From Leucocoprinus leucothites (taxonomy: Eukaryota > Basidiomycota > Agaricomycetes > Agaricales > Agaricaceae), in contig JAACJO010000031.1 in assembly GCA_013368445.1 (NCBI GenBank), positions 362,918 to 426,917 of the forward strand: a stretch of DNA of 64,000 nucleotides, read 5' to 3'. Under the pieces are notes generated by a model. It saw only the letters and a program-made list of their open reading frames with translations. It was not told where the DNA came from and searched no databases. Both the position numbers and the translations under genes were made by a program. Positions 21,508-33,466 of this stretch are shown one piece after another (the first letter of the stretch is position 1; each line of letters begins with the position of its first letter).

Positions 21508-22134
21508 ATGTTCGGATCATCGAGAGACGATGGTGAACACGGAATAAACGGCCTCGTTAGAAGCGTAAGGTCAGTAAATATACCGGGCCGCCTTCGTCCA
21601 GGTCTTGCTTAACTAGAGAGGAAACTTTACTACCAATATTCTGATATTACACATCTATCGATTTCGACTCGGGATGCGTGATGTAGCAACATTACTAGAG
21701 TCTATACACCTCACGACACTCCTGGAACTGGGTGAGTCGATATACTACTCTCCATCGTACTTTTGGACTTTTGACTCGGCTCTTGATAGTGCGGCCATTG
21801 ACAGGTTGGGGCTGACTCGATTGCGTTAACTTCGAGCTATAATTTCTTAATCATTGCCACCTTAGCATGATTCCGCGCGGCGAGGACAAGACTGGGGCGA
21901 AAGTTGGGGACAGTGGCAATAATGATCCCAAGAAACAAGCGAATAACAGCGTCACCAAGCGTCCAGGTGGGGACAAGAGTGACAAGGTACGTGAATAGCT
22001 ATCGGTATCACAAAAATCATTATTATGTACATACTCATGGCAACTAGAAATAATGATCGATGATTGTTCAGGTGGAAATGTACTACAATTACCCCTTTCA
22101 ATACAACATTTATTTACACCATCGACTCAGATAA
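21508..22134 (+). CDS. Unrecognised small intron-rich gene, unit 2
   Basis: A phase-consistent model can be drawn. It opens with MFGSSRDDGEHGINGL, continues with an exon reading VYTPHDTPGTG, a short one (AAID), then a Lys/Asn-rich exon from about 21867 (MIPRGEDKTGAKVG ... NNSVTKRPGGDKSDK). A last piece after a GTACGT...TTCAG intron reads VEMYYNYPF. This gives roughly 100 residues with no signal peptide or domain I know. A longer open frame in another phase (22070-22318, TFIYTIDSDKLRHSSGYY) is also conserved at DNA level in unit 1. The 3' exon choice is therefore uncertain. Confidence 0.3.
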
Positions 22135-22334
22135 ACTTCGACATTCGAGTGGCTACTACTTCCCTACCATGTATGTACTGGCAAGCAGTGGGACATGTGG
22201 CTCCGTAAGCGCAATAGTAGCTTCCAAGACACTCTGGCTTAATTACATCCCGATCGATGTGCTCCATATGACATTCAAAAATGATGTTCTTCATTGTTCA
22301 GACCCGCATCGTCATTGATCAGCGAACTTCTTGG

Positions 22335-22805
22335 ATAACCAAGCGACCTTCAAATGGACCAATGCCAGCGCCCAAGTGTGTGACGCTTTGACTACTACTA
22401 GGACCTTCTGCTTCATTTCGCTTCTAGCCCGACAATCTAGAACTACCGTAGCTCGATCTCATGAAACCCGATATATAGAACTTTCACGATCTCTTAGAAG
22501 AGCACGGAGCGCTGGGTACTAACCATCTGGATTTGTGTTTTTTTTTTACGATGAAATTTGTTTACCCGAAGGCATTGTGCCCACAGGAACAAATAGCTTG
22601 TGCGCCGGGCCTACAGTTTATTTTTTCCTTTTCAGTTGCACACTGCCACTTAACAGCACTCAACCTTTTGAGGACTTTGGTTTGTACGAAAGAAGCGACT
22701 ATCCGAGGGTCTCGGAGTCACCGAATGAATCGATATGTGAATACTTCTTAAGGTATGGGTCCTGTCATGCGCTAGAGTACACGTACTGCTACGAAAAAAG
22801 CTATA
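22335..22805. other. Region with open but unassigned frames
   Basis: An open stretch on + (about 22535-22867) reads EICLPEGIVPTG and later YGSCHALEYTYCYE, with several cysteines. It has no convincing start: it begins at a run of T after an in-frame stop at 22520. Its 3' end overlaps the convergent gene. It may be a 3' exon of the upstream unit or chance. Confidence 0.2.
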
Positions 22806-24188
22806 TTACATATCAAAGCCCTCCCAAAGCGAGCGACGGTTCTCTATTCCAGTGGCAAGTTCGGTAATAAATGCAGTGCAGACCCTAGGACATACTGTCG
22901 AGCCCGCCCGGCTGAACTTCATAACGTACCGAGTGGTAGGTATACTGGCACACGTGTACACGAGGACAGGGGATGTGAAACCCATGGCGCGTAAGAACCG
23001 CAGGGTCAATTCACCTGCACTGAGGTTGAGGAACTGTTCTTTCCTATGATCCCGCTCCCATCGAGCATTGTCGGTGATGAAACGAAGTTTGTTCGCCAGT
23101 TCGAGTTGCTGTAGTTGGACTGGGGAATTGAATGAATGAAGGATGAGAATTAGGGTAGGATGAGTCATTGAGGTGTGTCAAAGGCATACCGAAGTTGTGC
23201 TCAATCCAGAGTTTAGCGACTGCAGTGGAGGGAAGTTGGACGACAGATATTCCTTTTGATTCGGCTTCGTAGACTAGTGTAGTGTTGTTCTGGGGACAGT
23301 CGTCAATCCATACGAGTTGGGGTGGGACGTTTGGATTGAGCAGTGACGCATCGGGTATTGACCTCCTACGTTCTAGTATGGCATTAGAAATGATGAAATA
23401 GGGGTCGATCTTCACAAAAAAAAAGTCCCTACCTCGCAGACTTTGTCTGACTTCAGAAATGGCCTGAGCGATTGTTCTGTCTCCGGTGAATATAGCAAGG
23501 TTCTTGATTGTTGTAATACCGATATCTTTCGTATCGATGACTCTAAGTAGAGCATTTGCTAGCTCCTGGTCGAAGTCTTGTTTGGTCCATCTGCTGAGTG
23601 CGGATGTTATGGATGAATCACCGATGTACAATGTCTGTTCATGATTTAGAACCAAAACCGTGCGAAGCATGACTACACATATACCTGTCCAAAGTTTTTG
23701 CCCCAGAAAGCTCGAACGTCGCTATTAATGATGCCTTCGAGGTAATCCTCAGCGCTCTCTCTGTATCCAGGGTGCCCGGTTGGCAGGTCGCTAGTATGCA
23801 TCCTTGATACTTGGAGTGATAAGGTGAGCAGTGAGATTCTCTCTTTCAACATTAACTGGTCGTCCTTGAGAAAGTCAATCACTTTCTCGGGGGCCAAGAC
23901 CCCGATCAAAGTCAGCGCAGTCGTCGATTTTGCTGACCACAATGTTAGATGTTCCTTAGTTGTTGCCAATGATTCAGCGATGTCGAGTAATACTGAGATG
24001 ACGTTCCGGTCGAGATTTTGTGCAGCATGTGCAGCATGCAGGGGCTGGAGGATGTTACAGAGGAGTTGTATGACTTTGGCAAGGTCATTGACTATTGCTT
24101 TTTTGCGACCGCGGTCTTGTAGCCAGCTGTTGATGGAACGAGCAGTGGCGAGGATTACGGATAGAATGGCAATGGGTTCGATGGGCAT
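22806..24188 (-). CDS. Helical bundle + EF-hand-like + receiver-like domain protein (putative fungal signalling or cell-death protein)
   Basis: Model exons (minus) are 24188-23685, 23634-23433, 23372-23190 and 23119-22806, with introns of 50, 60 and 70 bases, giving 400 residues. Residues 1-140 form amphipathic helices (LSVILATARSINSWL, LLCNILQPLHAAH, LSLQVSRMHT) like the N-terminal bundles of fungal HeLo/MLKL-type proteins. Residues ~160-235 contain FWGKNFG and DTKDIGITTIKNL, resembling a degenerate EF-hand loop. Residues ~255-385 resemble a response-regulator receiver fold: QLVWIDDCPQNN (acidic pair after strand 1), LRFITDNARWE (phospho-acceptor-like Asp), AGELTLRFLRAMG and SPVLVYT, ending near AGSTVC. 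No histidine kinase or output domain is attached. The domain calls are pattern-based inference. It does not look like a standard two-component protein. Confidence 0.62.
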
Positions 24189-25510
24189 GGCGTAGGTGAG
24201 GAAAGGAAGGGCAGCGACTGAGTTTCGCCGGAGGAGCGAACGGGGATCGAGGTGACTATGGAGTGTGAAATCCCCGTGAATAGACTTGTTACTTCAGTTG
24301 AGTGTGGTGGATGAAGTATTTACCTCATGGGTTGTTAAAGGGCTAGCTTAGAAAAATGAAGCAGCGACGTTGGGGGGAGGTATGGGTTTACTTGGAGACC
24401 TGTCAAATGAGAAACTAAGGATAAAGTCTAGACATGCACTGCCTTCATGATGAACGGGGAGCTCGATGAGTCGATGAGGTTGACGTTTCTATTTTTACCA
24501 AATACTGTGCCTTCACGACCATATGACTTACAGTGTTTTGGAGATATGTTTGTGTTTACATGCGATAAGGGAGGAACTGTCCTCATCGGCGCGGCCTGTC
24601 TCTGCAAGATCATAGGGGTCCGTTGAGTTGAACCACATCAGTAGAGAGCATAGTGGAGTGTTGTAAGGCAAGGGAAATAGCCACAGATCGACCACATAAT
24701 ATCTCTCATGCTCTGACAGTTTTTCACATGGCTATGTTGGACCCCCGATGTGAAAATGGATAATAACATGTTAATAACGTGTAAAAAACTAGGTATGTTA
24801 ATAACATCAGGGTTTTCAACCCAGCTCCACTGTCAAGTCCGGTCATAGGTTTTCCAGCTTGAAGGCGATGACCTGATGACCGGATCAATTCTCGGCGATC
24901 ATCGAGTATGGCGCAATGCGAACACCGCAGGCGGGAGCTGCGGGGTAGTATCTTTCCCTACAATGAGGAGATTCACAAATGCAATAGATTCGAGAATGAA
25001 GGGAGAGAAACCGGTGGAGTGAGTGAGGAGTGTATCTCGACGAACGAGGTTTGATTTTGGGTGGGGTTGACTGGGTAAGTCGGAACGCGTGGTGAGTTCT
25101 AGGTTAATTCTTCTGACCATCCGGGAGTTCTTCAGAGCGAGATTGAGTTTGCATGCTCCAGCTGTGGCCAGCTCTCCTGTTCATCATACGCAATCAGAAG
25201 TGATATCAAGTGACAACAGTTCAGCCTTGAATTGTGATACGTAGAATGAGTCAGACTTCATCAGGCGAGTGATTACATATGATCATGATGATTGTTGCCA
25301 CGGCACATAACAACACTCTTGCACAGAATTATCAAGAGAAAAAGGAGCCGAATAAAATGTCGAGAAACAGAAGTGTGGCAGCGTCGGAGCGTCGTTGAGG
25401 CAGTGATCCGCCCACACGTGGGAGTGTTTGTACATGTATAGTCTCGACATTGACATTGACAGCTTTTCGTTCTTCTGAAAGTGTCCTCACACACATCAGC
25501 TGTCCGCCTT
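24189..25510. other. Intergenic region between divergent genes
   Basis: Contains the promoters of the minus-strand gene and of the plus-strand TBC gene. A direct repeat ATGTTAATAAC occurs at about 24769 and 24796. No coding region was recognised. Confidence 0.35.
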
Positions 25511-28500
25511 ATGGACGCCGACCAGCTTGTCCGCTGGACTCGCTTTGCTGCAAAAGGCGGTATCGGAAAATGTACGGCTGTAAATGATTATATTGCTCAA
25601 CATTCCGATGAGCTTATGTTTTTGAAGGTGTGTAACACGCTCTTCACTGTTCGTTCAACTTTGACTGACATGTATACGCGTGTGTGTGCTGTGAATTTGT
25701 GTTGTCTAGGGAGACGAGATTGTTGTGTTGTTGAGGATTCCAGATGCAGAAGATGTATATCTCGTGCGTCGCAGCCATCTTTTCTTCTCGTGCCAACATT
25801 CTGACAAGTGTCTGTGCCAAATACTGTAGGGACTTTGCGAGGGCATCATTGGACGGTTCCGGGGACAGGATGTTCGGTTTCACGGAAAACTTAAACGCCC
25901 TGTTATCACCAAACGCTCTTCCCTCTCTGCTGCAGCCGCAAAAACTCCAAGCCCGAATATTAATAACAGCAACAGCATCAATCCACAGGACGACAACGCC
26001 TCTACAGCGGCACCTCCTCCCCTTGCTTTGATACCTCCTCCCCCACACCCAACACTGAGCGTGTCGGCTTCCACGACACACCAAGAACCCTTTGTCACAA
26101 CTCCACCCAGCGCGCTTGACATTGACAGAGCCTCGCGGCGGTCTCTTGGCTCGGATTCTTCTTCTTCTTCTCGGCGTTCTGCCGAGTCCTCTCAGCCCTC
26201 ATTTCATTCGTCACCCCCACGCCACCACTCGCCGCAAATTGTGTTGAACCATGATCGCTCTCCACCCAAGTCAACTCTCGTTGTGTCACCATTGAATATT
26301 ATCAAAAAGTCTCCCACGACTTCCCCTCTCCATCAGACGAGTTTCAATGTCGTTACCCAGGAGGGGGAAGAGGGAGACTTGGTTGATACCCATGGCAATA
26401 CCCATACACGTACCGAGATACCTTCTCCCATTATACCCGTTGACGTGAGTGATGGCTTGCAACCACCCCCGGCTTTGAATGGAGGAAATGACTCTGATGA
26501 TGGAGAGACTGGCATTGGGTTGTCGTTCTTGCAGAGTTTTGGATCAAGGGATTCGGATGATGAAGATGAATCGTTCGAGGAGCATGCGAATGTCGGATAT
26601 GCCGCGAGTTTCCAGCCTGAACGTGATGAAGAGGATGACGAGAGTACCGTTGAGGGTTTGTTATATGACGACGACCCTAGCGGTAGTGATAACCCATCTA
26701 TACCCAAGCAGTTACAGCAACAGCAGTTCCCCACACCCGTCCCGGCCCAGGTTAATGCTACCGTGAAAACAGATGACGTTGCTTCTCACGTTGAAGATCC
26801 CTCGCAGATTGTCACTCTCCCTTCCCGGTCTTCATCTCCCCTTTCCCTCTCCCCGACATCGCCGCGTTCGCTAGCCTCGCTATCCCCACCTGCCGGTCAT
26901 CAACAATTTTCTATACCATCCTCGCGGAGACCTTCGCTTCAATCTCAGCAGTCTCAGCAGTCTTATAGTTCATGGGAAGGTGCAGGGGATATTTATGATG
27001 ACTATCGGTACTCGAGAGCTTCGATACTCAGTGGCGGGACGATGGCGACTACCAGAGGGCGTAGATCGTCTGCTGCTAGTTCGAAAACGTCTGCCACCAA
27101 TAGAGGAGAACCTGGGGATGGTCATGTGCATGACCAGCATCCGCCGCCTCCGCCGCCGATACCTACTCCTGCCGATTCGAGACCGAGTATTGATTCAGTA
27201 TTTGCAAGTGGTGGGGACGACACTCCATTGAGGAGAAGCGTAGAGTCGAAGAAGAGTATTTGTTCACGCAAATCTGCTGAATCGACATCCCATTCCTCCG
27301 AAACGCGTCGGTCACGGCAAGAGCTCTTGTTTCCTCAACCTCCGTGCACTGTGCATATCCAGCATGAGCTCCTAGACCAAGCTACGAGAGAATCTCTACG
27401 TCGGTCCTCGGAGGCATCAAGGATTCTCACCCAAGCTGATTTTCGACTTTCAGTCGAGTCTGAAGCTTCAATCTATAGTCGGCTCTCTGTTATTGAACAA
27501 GAACCGCCTTCAACAGACTCGGATGCTTCGTCTCCGCCTCTGCCTCCAGATTCTCCTGTACAAACGAGAACAAGTGCGACATCAGAGCGCCCGACACGGC
27601 TAGAGATTCCGGGGGCTGATCAATCGCCGCTGCTTCATACGACATGGGCAACACCGATGGCTTCACCGTCCGATCCGTCGTTTGCGTCGATGTCAGTTTC
27701 GACCCCGACAGCTATGACTCCGTCAACTGCGTTGTTGATGCCTACTGCGTTTGCGTCGTTTACGTCTGGGATGGCTTCGGCTTTGAGGGAGCAGGTGGAA
27801 AGTACGCGGAACTCTGAAGAGTCCTTGACAGAAAACAATCAGGACGGTGTTGCGGATGAGGGAGAAGGCGATGAGAGTATGGACTCGACGTTGAGAGACA
27901 TTGTTGTTGCTGATGAAGAGGATATTCCCTCGGGTGTTGTGCAAGAGACTACGTTTCAGACGGAGTATACCCATGATACGACGATGGATATGACACAGAC
28001 TACGATTGTCCTCCCAGAGTCTGTTCAAGCAGCTGCGAGAGGAGATACCCACCCTCGCACGCCATCGCCGGCTCCCTCTCCCACCAAATCCGACTTCCTT
28101 CCCAATCCGTTTGACAAATCTCCCTTGAGCCCGACGGTCCCTTTACAACCTCTCGAGGTCCATTCACCGCCTAGTACTTACGAGGCAAGTGAGCCTCCTG
28201 TGTCGCCTACGTCTCCCACTTCGCCGACTTCACCTATATCTCCTACTTCGCCTACTTTGTCCCATTTACGGCCTCCGCGTCAGGCGCCTACGCTTGCTGA
28301 TTTACGTGAAGGCGGTGGGGATCCTATTCCCGGTACGAATCAACGGAGGTCGTTGTTCCTCCCACATCCAAACGCGCCAAAGGCACCGCCTGCCTCTACA
28401 CATGGACCGATGTATATTGCCGCGCAACATCACCCACAACAAGTCCCTCCACCTTTCCCTCCCCCTCCTCCTATTATGCCGAATATCGCTGTAACTGAAG

Positions 28501-31240
28501 TCGGGCCTCCTCCGATGCAGAAGAAGAGTCTGGTAGAAGTTATGCAGGACGCGATGTATGCTCCCCCTTCGCCAGCTATGAGGCCGAGATTGATGGCGAG
28601 AGGACCGACGATTTATGGACAGTGTGAGGTTGAGCTGAATGTTGCGGTTGGGCCTGTGCCGATTTCGTTTTCTGTGGAGCCGCCTCCGCCTCCGCCGGTT
28701 CCTGCTGTGCCTTTGTATGCTCATCAACATGGGCATATGCCGTCCCACTTGGGGCCTGGAGACCGGATGATGACGCCTCCCCCTTTGCATCCTAACGGTG
28801 GTGGTAATGATGGTGTTCAAGCTCAAGCTCGGCGCGGGCCTTCGCCTTTGCCTCTGGCGAGATCTGTGACGAGTTCACCCGTGATGAATGGAGGTGCAGC
28901 TAGGAGTGACGGTGTTGATGGTGGAGGCGAAGACCTGGAAGGAGGTGTTGGGGACAGAGGGAGCTTGGGTGAGGATAATAGGCCGAATGGTGGAGTTATT
29001 CCGAGAGCCAACTTTTTCCCGAAGACTCCTGGGCAGAGACCAAGGAGTAGGAGTTTTTCAGCGTTTAATTCACATTCGACCAAGCTTGAGATGCCGTTGC
29101 CTGTTAGGTGAGTTTTAATCCCTCTGTGGCTCTTTGTGGAATGCTGATTACTGTACGATTCATGGTTTAGTCGAGAGGAAGGTGCACCTCAGCTTGTCGG
29201 ACAGCCGACTGCCAATGATGTTCGGCAGAGTTTGAGGAACAGCACGAGGTCCAGTCTTCGTTCGTCCGTTTCCCAAGGCCAACTCAAGTTGTCGCCCCTT
29301 CGTCCTTCACCTTTGAGCCTCTCTCCATCGCTCAAACCAGGACCCATCAACAATGCGCCGAAACCCCCTCCAAGTCCTCTCGCTCAGTCATTCCGCCCTC
29401 CTTCCATGTCGGCTTCTAAACAGCCGCAACCTTCACCTTCGCCTACCCCGTCTATGAGTCTCCAGCCTCCCCAGCAGCTTAGACAGATCACCTCGAGGTC
29501 AACGTTGAATGATGCGGTGTTAACGGGGCCTATGGTGGCTGTGACTAATCCCTCTGAGCCGTCTTCGCCTGTCGTTAATTCGAGGACTTTGCCAGAGTCT
29601 ATCAATTCACGACCAAGTCACGAACAACCCGCGAACGAAACCGAGTCCGTCACCAACCACAGCGCCGATTCTCAGTCTAATTCCCATTCTAATTCCCATT
29701 TCACGCCTCCTTCACCTGTTCATCACCGTCACCCCTCACTCCGCTCTAAGCTCTCACTCCCTAACCTTCGTCGGAATAGGAGCAGGAACGATGGCATAGC
29801 TTCACCTACGGTCATGGAGCACGATGTTAGCGCTACAGTTCAGGTTCAGGATTTGGATTTCGAGCTTGTACGACCAAAGTTCCAACAGCAACTAGCGAGG
29901 GCGAGCGAAGATTCGTTTGTGCTTGGTGGACGAGATGGGAGTATGGATGTACCTGGACCACGAGAAGCGCTCTTCCAGCAACAGCGGGCTGCTAGTCCTG
30001 CTGGATCGCTTAATGGACCACGCTCACCTACAGGTGAAGGAAACGCATGGCCGCGTCCTTCATTACAAGCCGCCGCAGCGCCTATTCTCACACGTGCAGG
30101 TGCAGAAACAGGATCGAATATGGAAGCCCACCGTCAACGCGAATTGAAATGGATGTCACTCATGGCCTCGCTCGCGCCCTCTCAATGGCGTAAGAGCAAG
30201 AAAGTGAAAAAGCTGCTGATTGAAGGTGTTCCGTCGTCGGTGAGGTATTTGATATGGCAGCATTTGACGGATGGGAAAGCCAAAGTTGTTCCCGGGGTGT
30301 ATAGTCAATTGGGGAAGAGGGAGAGGAGGAGGGTGCAGGCTGCGGAGAGAATTGAGGAGGATATAGGGGTGTGGTTTAAGGATCAGGTGCACTTACAGGG
30401 GAAGGGTGGGCCGGTGTTGGCGCTTTTGCAGGTGTATTTGACGATGGTGCCCGATGTGCAGTATACGACGGGTGAGTTTCCTGGCTCTGTACTTGGTTTA
30501 GTGTCATCGGCGCTTATTATGGAATGATGTGGTAGGCTTGACGCTCATCGCCGGACAGCTGTTGCTACACGCTCCGGAAGAAGACGCATTTTGGATTTTC
30601 GTCTCGATGATGGATACCCATCTCCGGCCTTACTTTTCGACGAGCACAATTCAGATGGATGTGGACGCGAGTTTGTTCAATCGTGTGGTGGAGCAGAATG
30701 ATAATCAGCTTGCAAAGAAGGTTTATACTGATATGGGGATTGAACAGAGTGCTGTTTGTGCTTTTTGGTATGTCCTTTTTTTCTGAGTGTTTTCTTTTTT
30801 TTAAATGGATGTGTGCCGGGATAGGTTCTCTACGCTTTTTGCTAGCACGTTGCCTCCAGAGTATGTCAATCGGGTCTGGGATGTTTTCCTCTTCGAGGGT
30901 GCGTGACGAATATTGTACCCACAATGCGCACTAAAATTAACCTCTCCCCTCAGGCATCCCCTTCCTCCTCCGCATCGGTTTCGCAATCATGATCTGCTGT
31001 CGTCGTCAGATTCTCGGGGCAACCTCTCCCGATGTTGTACTAGAATACCTGCATCACCCATCACCTAATTGGCTCCCCTCGACACCTGATGGGTTTTTGT
31101 CCCTGGCTTATTCTGTGAAGATGAAGGATGATGATGTGAGGAAGAGTCGTGTGAAGATGGAGGCGCAGGTGAAGAAGCAAGCACAGAGTTTGCCTAGGCA
31201 TTTGCCAGCTGGGACTGAAATTTCGCTTCCTCGGACTTAG
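25511..31240 (+). CDS. SH3-TBC domain protein (Rab-GAP family, catalytic fingers apparently degenerate)
   Basis: Seven exons: 25511-25627, 25710-25763, 25830-29107, 29171-30471, 30536-30767, 30825-30898 and 30954-31240, giving 1780 residues. An N-terminal SH3-like domain (DYIAQHSDELMFLKGDEIVVL, then GLCEGIIGRF) is split by the first two introns. About 1200 residues of Ser/Pro-rich disordered linker follow, with poly-Pro runs (PPPPPPIP, FPPPPPIM) and repeated SPTSPTSP units near 28200. The C-terminal TBC domain is recognised by GVPSSVRYLIWQHL, AFWIFVSMMD, LPPEYVNRVWDVFLFEGIPFL and AYSVKM. TBC domains normally stimulate GTP hydrolysis by Rabs. Here the Arg-finger motif IxxDxxR reads IEEDIGV and the Gln-finger YxQ reads YTT, so activity may be lost. 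Confidence 0.9.
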
Positions 31241-31622
31241 ACTATTTAACTTTTTCCCTTTACTTAACTATTGCGTTATTTTCGTTCGTTATTGGTGTCT
31301 TGTTTGAATTTCTTTGTGTGGAATATGATTTTTTTTGGTTTATTTATTCTTTGGGGAATGCTAGACAATACAATGTATTAAATACTTAGATGTGTTATAT
31401 AGTCAACATTGTAATATCGAGAGAATTTTGGACATCACGGCGTGGGTGACAAGCAAACTGTATTCTTGATGTGCGTGTGCCCGAGAAGTTCCAGGGATCA
31501 AATGATCATTGGTCAGTGATATTTAATTATGTCACTATACCTTTCTGCTGACCATCATGATGCCAATCTGAACATGCCTGAACTTTACTTGATCGCTGTC
31601 TCCCACCTTCTAACGCTGAAGA

Positions 31623-33466
31623 ATGCTCTTGCCAGTCCCAGGTGGCCGACGGCGACGTGTTTTGTCCTATGTTTTACTGCTAGTTCTCATACCCATCGTG
31701 CTCATCTACCGCCATTCCTCTTATCTCTCAGAACTCTCTGTTTATCTCTCTGAAAACCTCTATCGCTACCACGGCCAAGCAAATGACACCGCAGTAGTCT
31801 TGCACGACGATGATACAGAACAGCAGGTTGCCAAAGTGGAGCAGGAGGAAGAGATCCCAGATAGGCTCTGCGACCCCGATACAGAATGCATGGACGGTGC
31901 TTGGAGGCTCCGCGACCCGCCTTTGCGTACCTTTGCGGACTTTAAGAGGATATATCCTCCAAGTCATCGAGGCGTATTTCAGCTTTGTGGGGACGGGGGA
32001 GATAAGCGTGAGCTTGAAGATCGTGAGAGGTATCGCAGAGCTCAGGAGGAACGGATGGTACAAATTACGAATTGGGTTTGGAAACCCAAAAAAGGACGGA
32101 TGAGGGAGTGGGATGCTGTTGAATTTGTTGTAAGGTTATTGAAGAGTCCCGGAGGGCTGATTTTCTCTGGAGGTACGTATGCCGTTTGGTGGACTTGTCT
32201 CGTTGGTGTAACTAAGAAGTTATGCGTACTCTAGATTCGATCTCACGCCAACATTTTCAGTGGTTTGAATACGCTCTAGCCCGTGCTGATGTCCACATAA
32301 AAGAAGATCCTGAACATCTCCCATCTTACTCTCACAAACGACTTCATCAATTCATACTCAAACCGGGTGATTCCATGACTGCATACCTGCAGGATCGTGC
32401 TGGCGTACCCGATTCTCGACTTCAGCGGCCGATTTACACCAAGATTGATAACCATATACTTGTTGGAGAGAAAGAAATACGGGAGTATACTGTTCCACTA
32501 GGGGCCAAGCAGGATTTTCCTTGGTTTGATCATTTTCAGTATTTTGAAGGGTGGGAAGAGTTTGTTCGCGAGACGGCGCGAGCGCGAGGAGAACAAGGAG
32601 TGGCAGAGGATACGATACTTGTTCTGAATACAGGTGCTCACGTGCGTTGGGCATGCATTTGTCTTGTACTATTGTTGACTTTCAGATTACAGTGGTCCCG
32701 GGGCGCGTTTTACATGCTCCCTAATACGGGAGATGCTTTCGAACAACAGTCTCGTGTGACGGCTGCTTTGAAGAGAGTGGTCAGTGTCCGTGACGATGGT
32801 GTACCATGTCATTCACTCAATTATTGATGCCGTAGATCAATCTTATCACTTCTCGGCTACATGAAATTCCGCGGCTCTCAATATATTATCGCTCGACGGC
32901 ACCAGGACACCCTGCCTGCACTTCTGCCAAGTATTATTACTCGTTCGGCAGGAATTCCAGCATAATAGCACAACCTGATGACGACGAAAGCTCGAAACGA
33001 TTTACCAACGTCGAAAGTTTTTACACCTATCCGTACCCTGACATCGCGTCAGCTCAAGAAGCCATGAATAATATTACAATCTCCGTCCTGGTGTCAACTC
33101 CGGATAAACACCAGAAAGTTGTTCAATCGAGGTGGGATTGGGATCGACTCGAAGCAAATAATGAAGAATGGAAACAAGCTATTGCATCTCTTAGGCAGTC
33201 TCCTGAGGCAGGAACATCGTCTGACAAGGCGAAGTGGTATTATATGGATGTCTGGAATATGTCTCTTCAGCGTCCAGATGCGCACACTCAGACTGTCGAT
33301 GTAAATCACGGAACGTATGACTGTCTACACTGTAAGTGAATCTTTAAATTATGTACTGCCTACATTGATGTACTATACTGCAGGGTGTGTACCGGGAGTA
33401 GTTGAACAATGGACTGAGTATCTTAATCACCTTGTATTCTTTAATCGCGACGAACTGCCATCATAA
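31623..33466 (+). CDS. PC-esterase-like (GDSL/TBL-Cas1 type) type II membrane protein
   Basis: Five exons (31623-32172, 32235-32641, 32693-32779, 32836-33331, 33384-33466) give 540 residues. A single N-terminal membrane anchor (VLSYVLLLVLIPIVLIY) after a basic RRRR implies a type II Golgi protein. The esterase-like block GDSISRQHFQW (Gly183-Asp184-Ser185, spanning the first splice junction) is followed by VLNTGAHWSRG and, near the C-terminus, YDCLHWCVPG, giving a DxxH (Asp510, His513). This Ser/Asp/His set is the layout of PC-esterase and Cas1p N-terminal domains, which acetylate or deacetylate glycans. Unlike Cas1p there is no C-terminal multi-pass acyltransferase part. Polysaccharide O-acetylation is a family-based inference; the substrate is unknown. 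Confidence 0.77.

Larger units (their letters stand above)
19500..22330. repeat. ~1.45 kb direct tandem duplication (two units)
   Basis: Unit 1 (about 19500-20975) and unit 2 (about 20976-22330) share long collinear blocks: CGCGCACGCT, TGACTTCGAGATGATGTACT, GAAGTCAGCATGTG, CTTCCTTCCTTTCGAC, TATATAA, TCATCGAG.GACGAT, AGTGCGG[AC]CATTGACA, AATAACAGCGT and CATTCGAGTG. The shift between equivalent ATGs is 1442 bases. Divergence is moderate with several indels. Each unit has a TATA box and the same exon skeleton. Confidence 0.65.

Noticed and set aside
23673..23684. A 12-base intron (GTATATGTGTAG) between the two halves of the receiver-like gene
   Set aside because: Far below any plausible intron length. 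Extending to the next acceptor gives a 50-base intron that keeps the frame.
22852..24195. Plus-strand open frames across the receiver-like gene
   Set aside because: The minus-strand model has consistent splice phases and recognisable domain patterns. The plus-strand frames do not.
28302..28826. A 174-codon open frame antisense to the TBC gene
   Set aside because: It mirrors the Pro/Ser-rich coding strand and is Arg-rich low-complexity sequence. It is a composition artefact.
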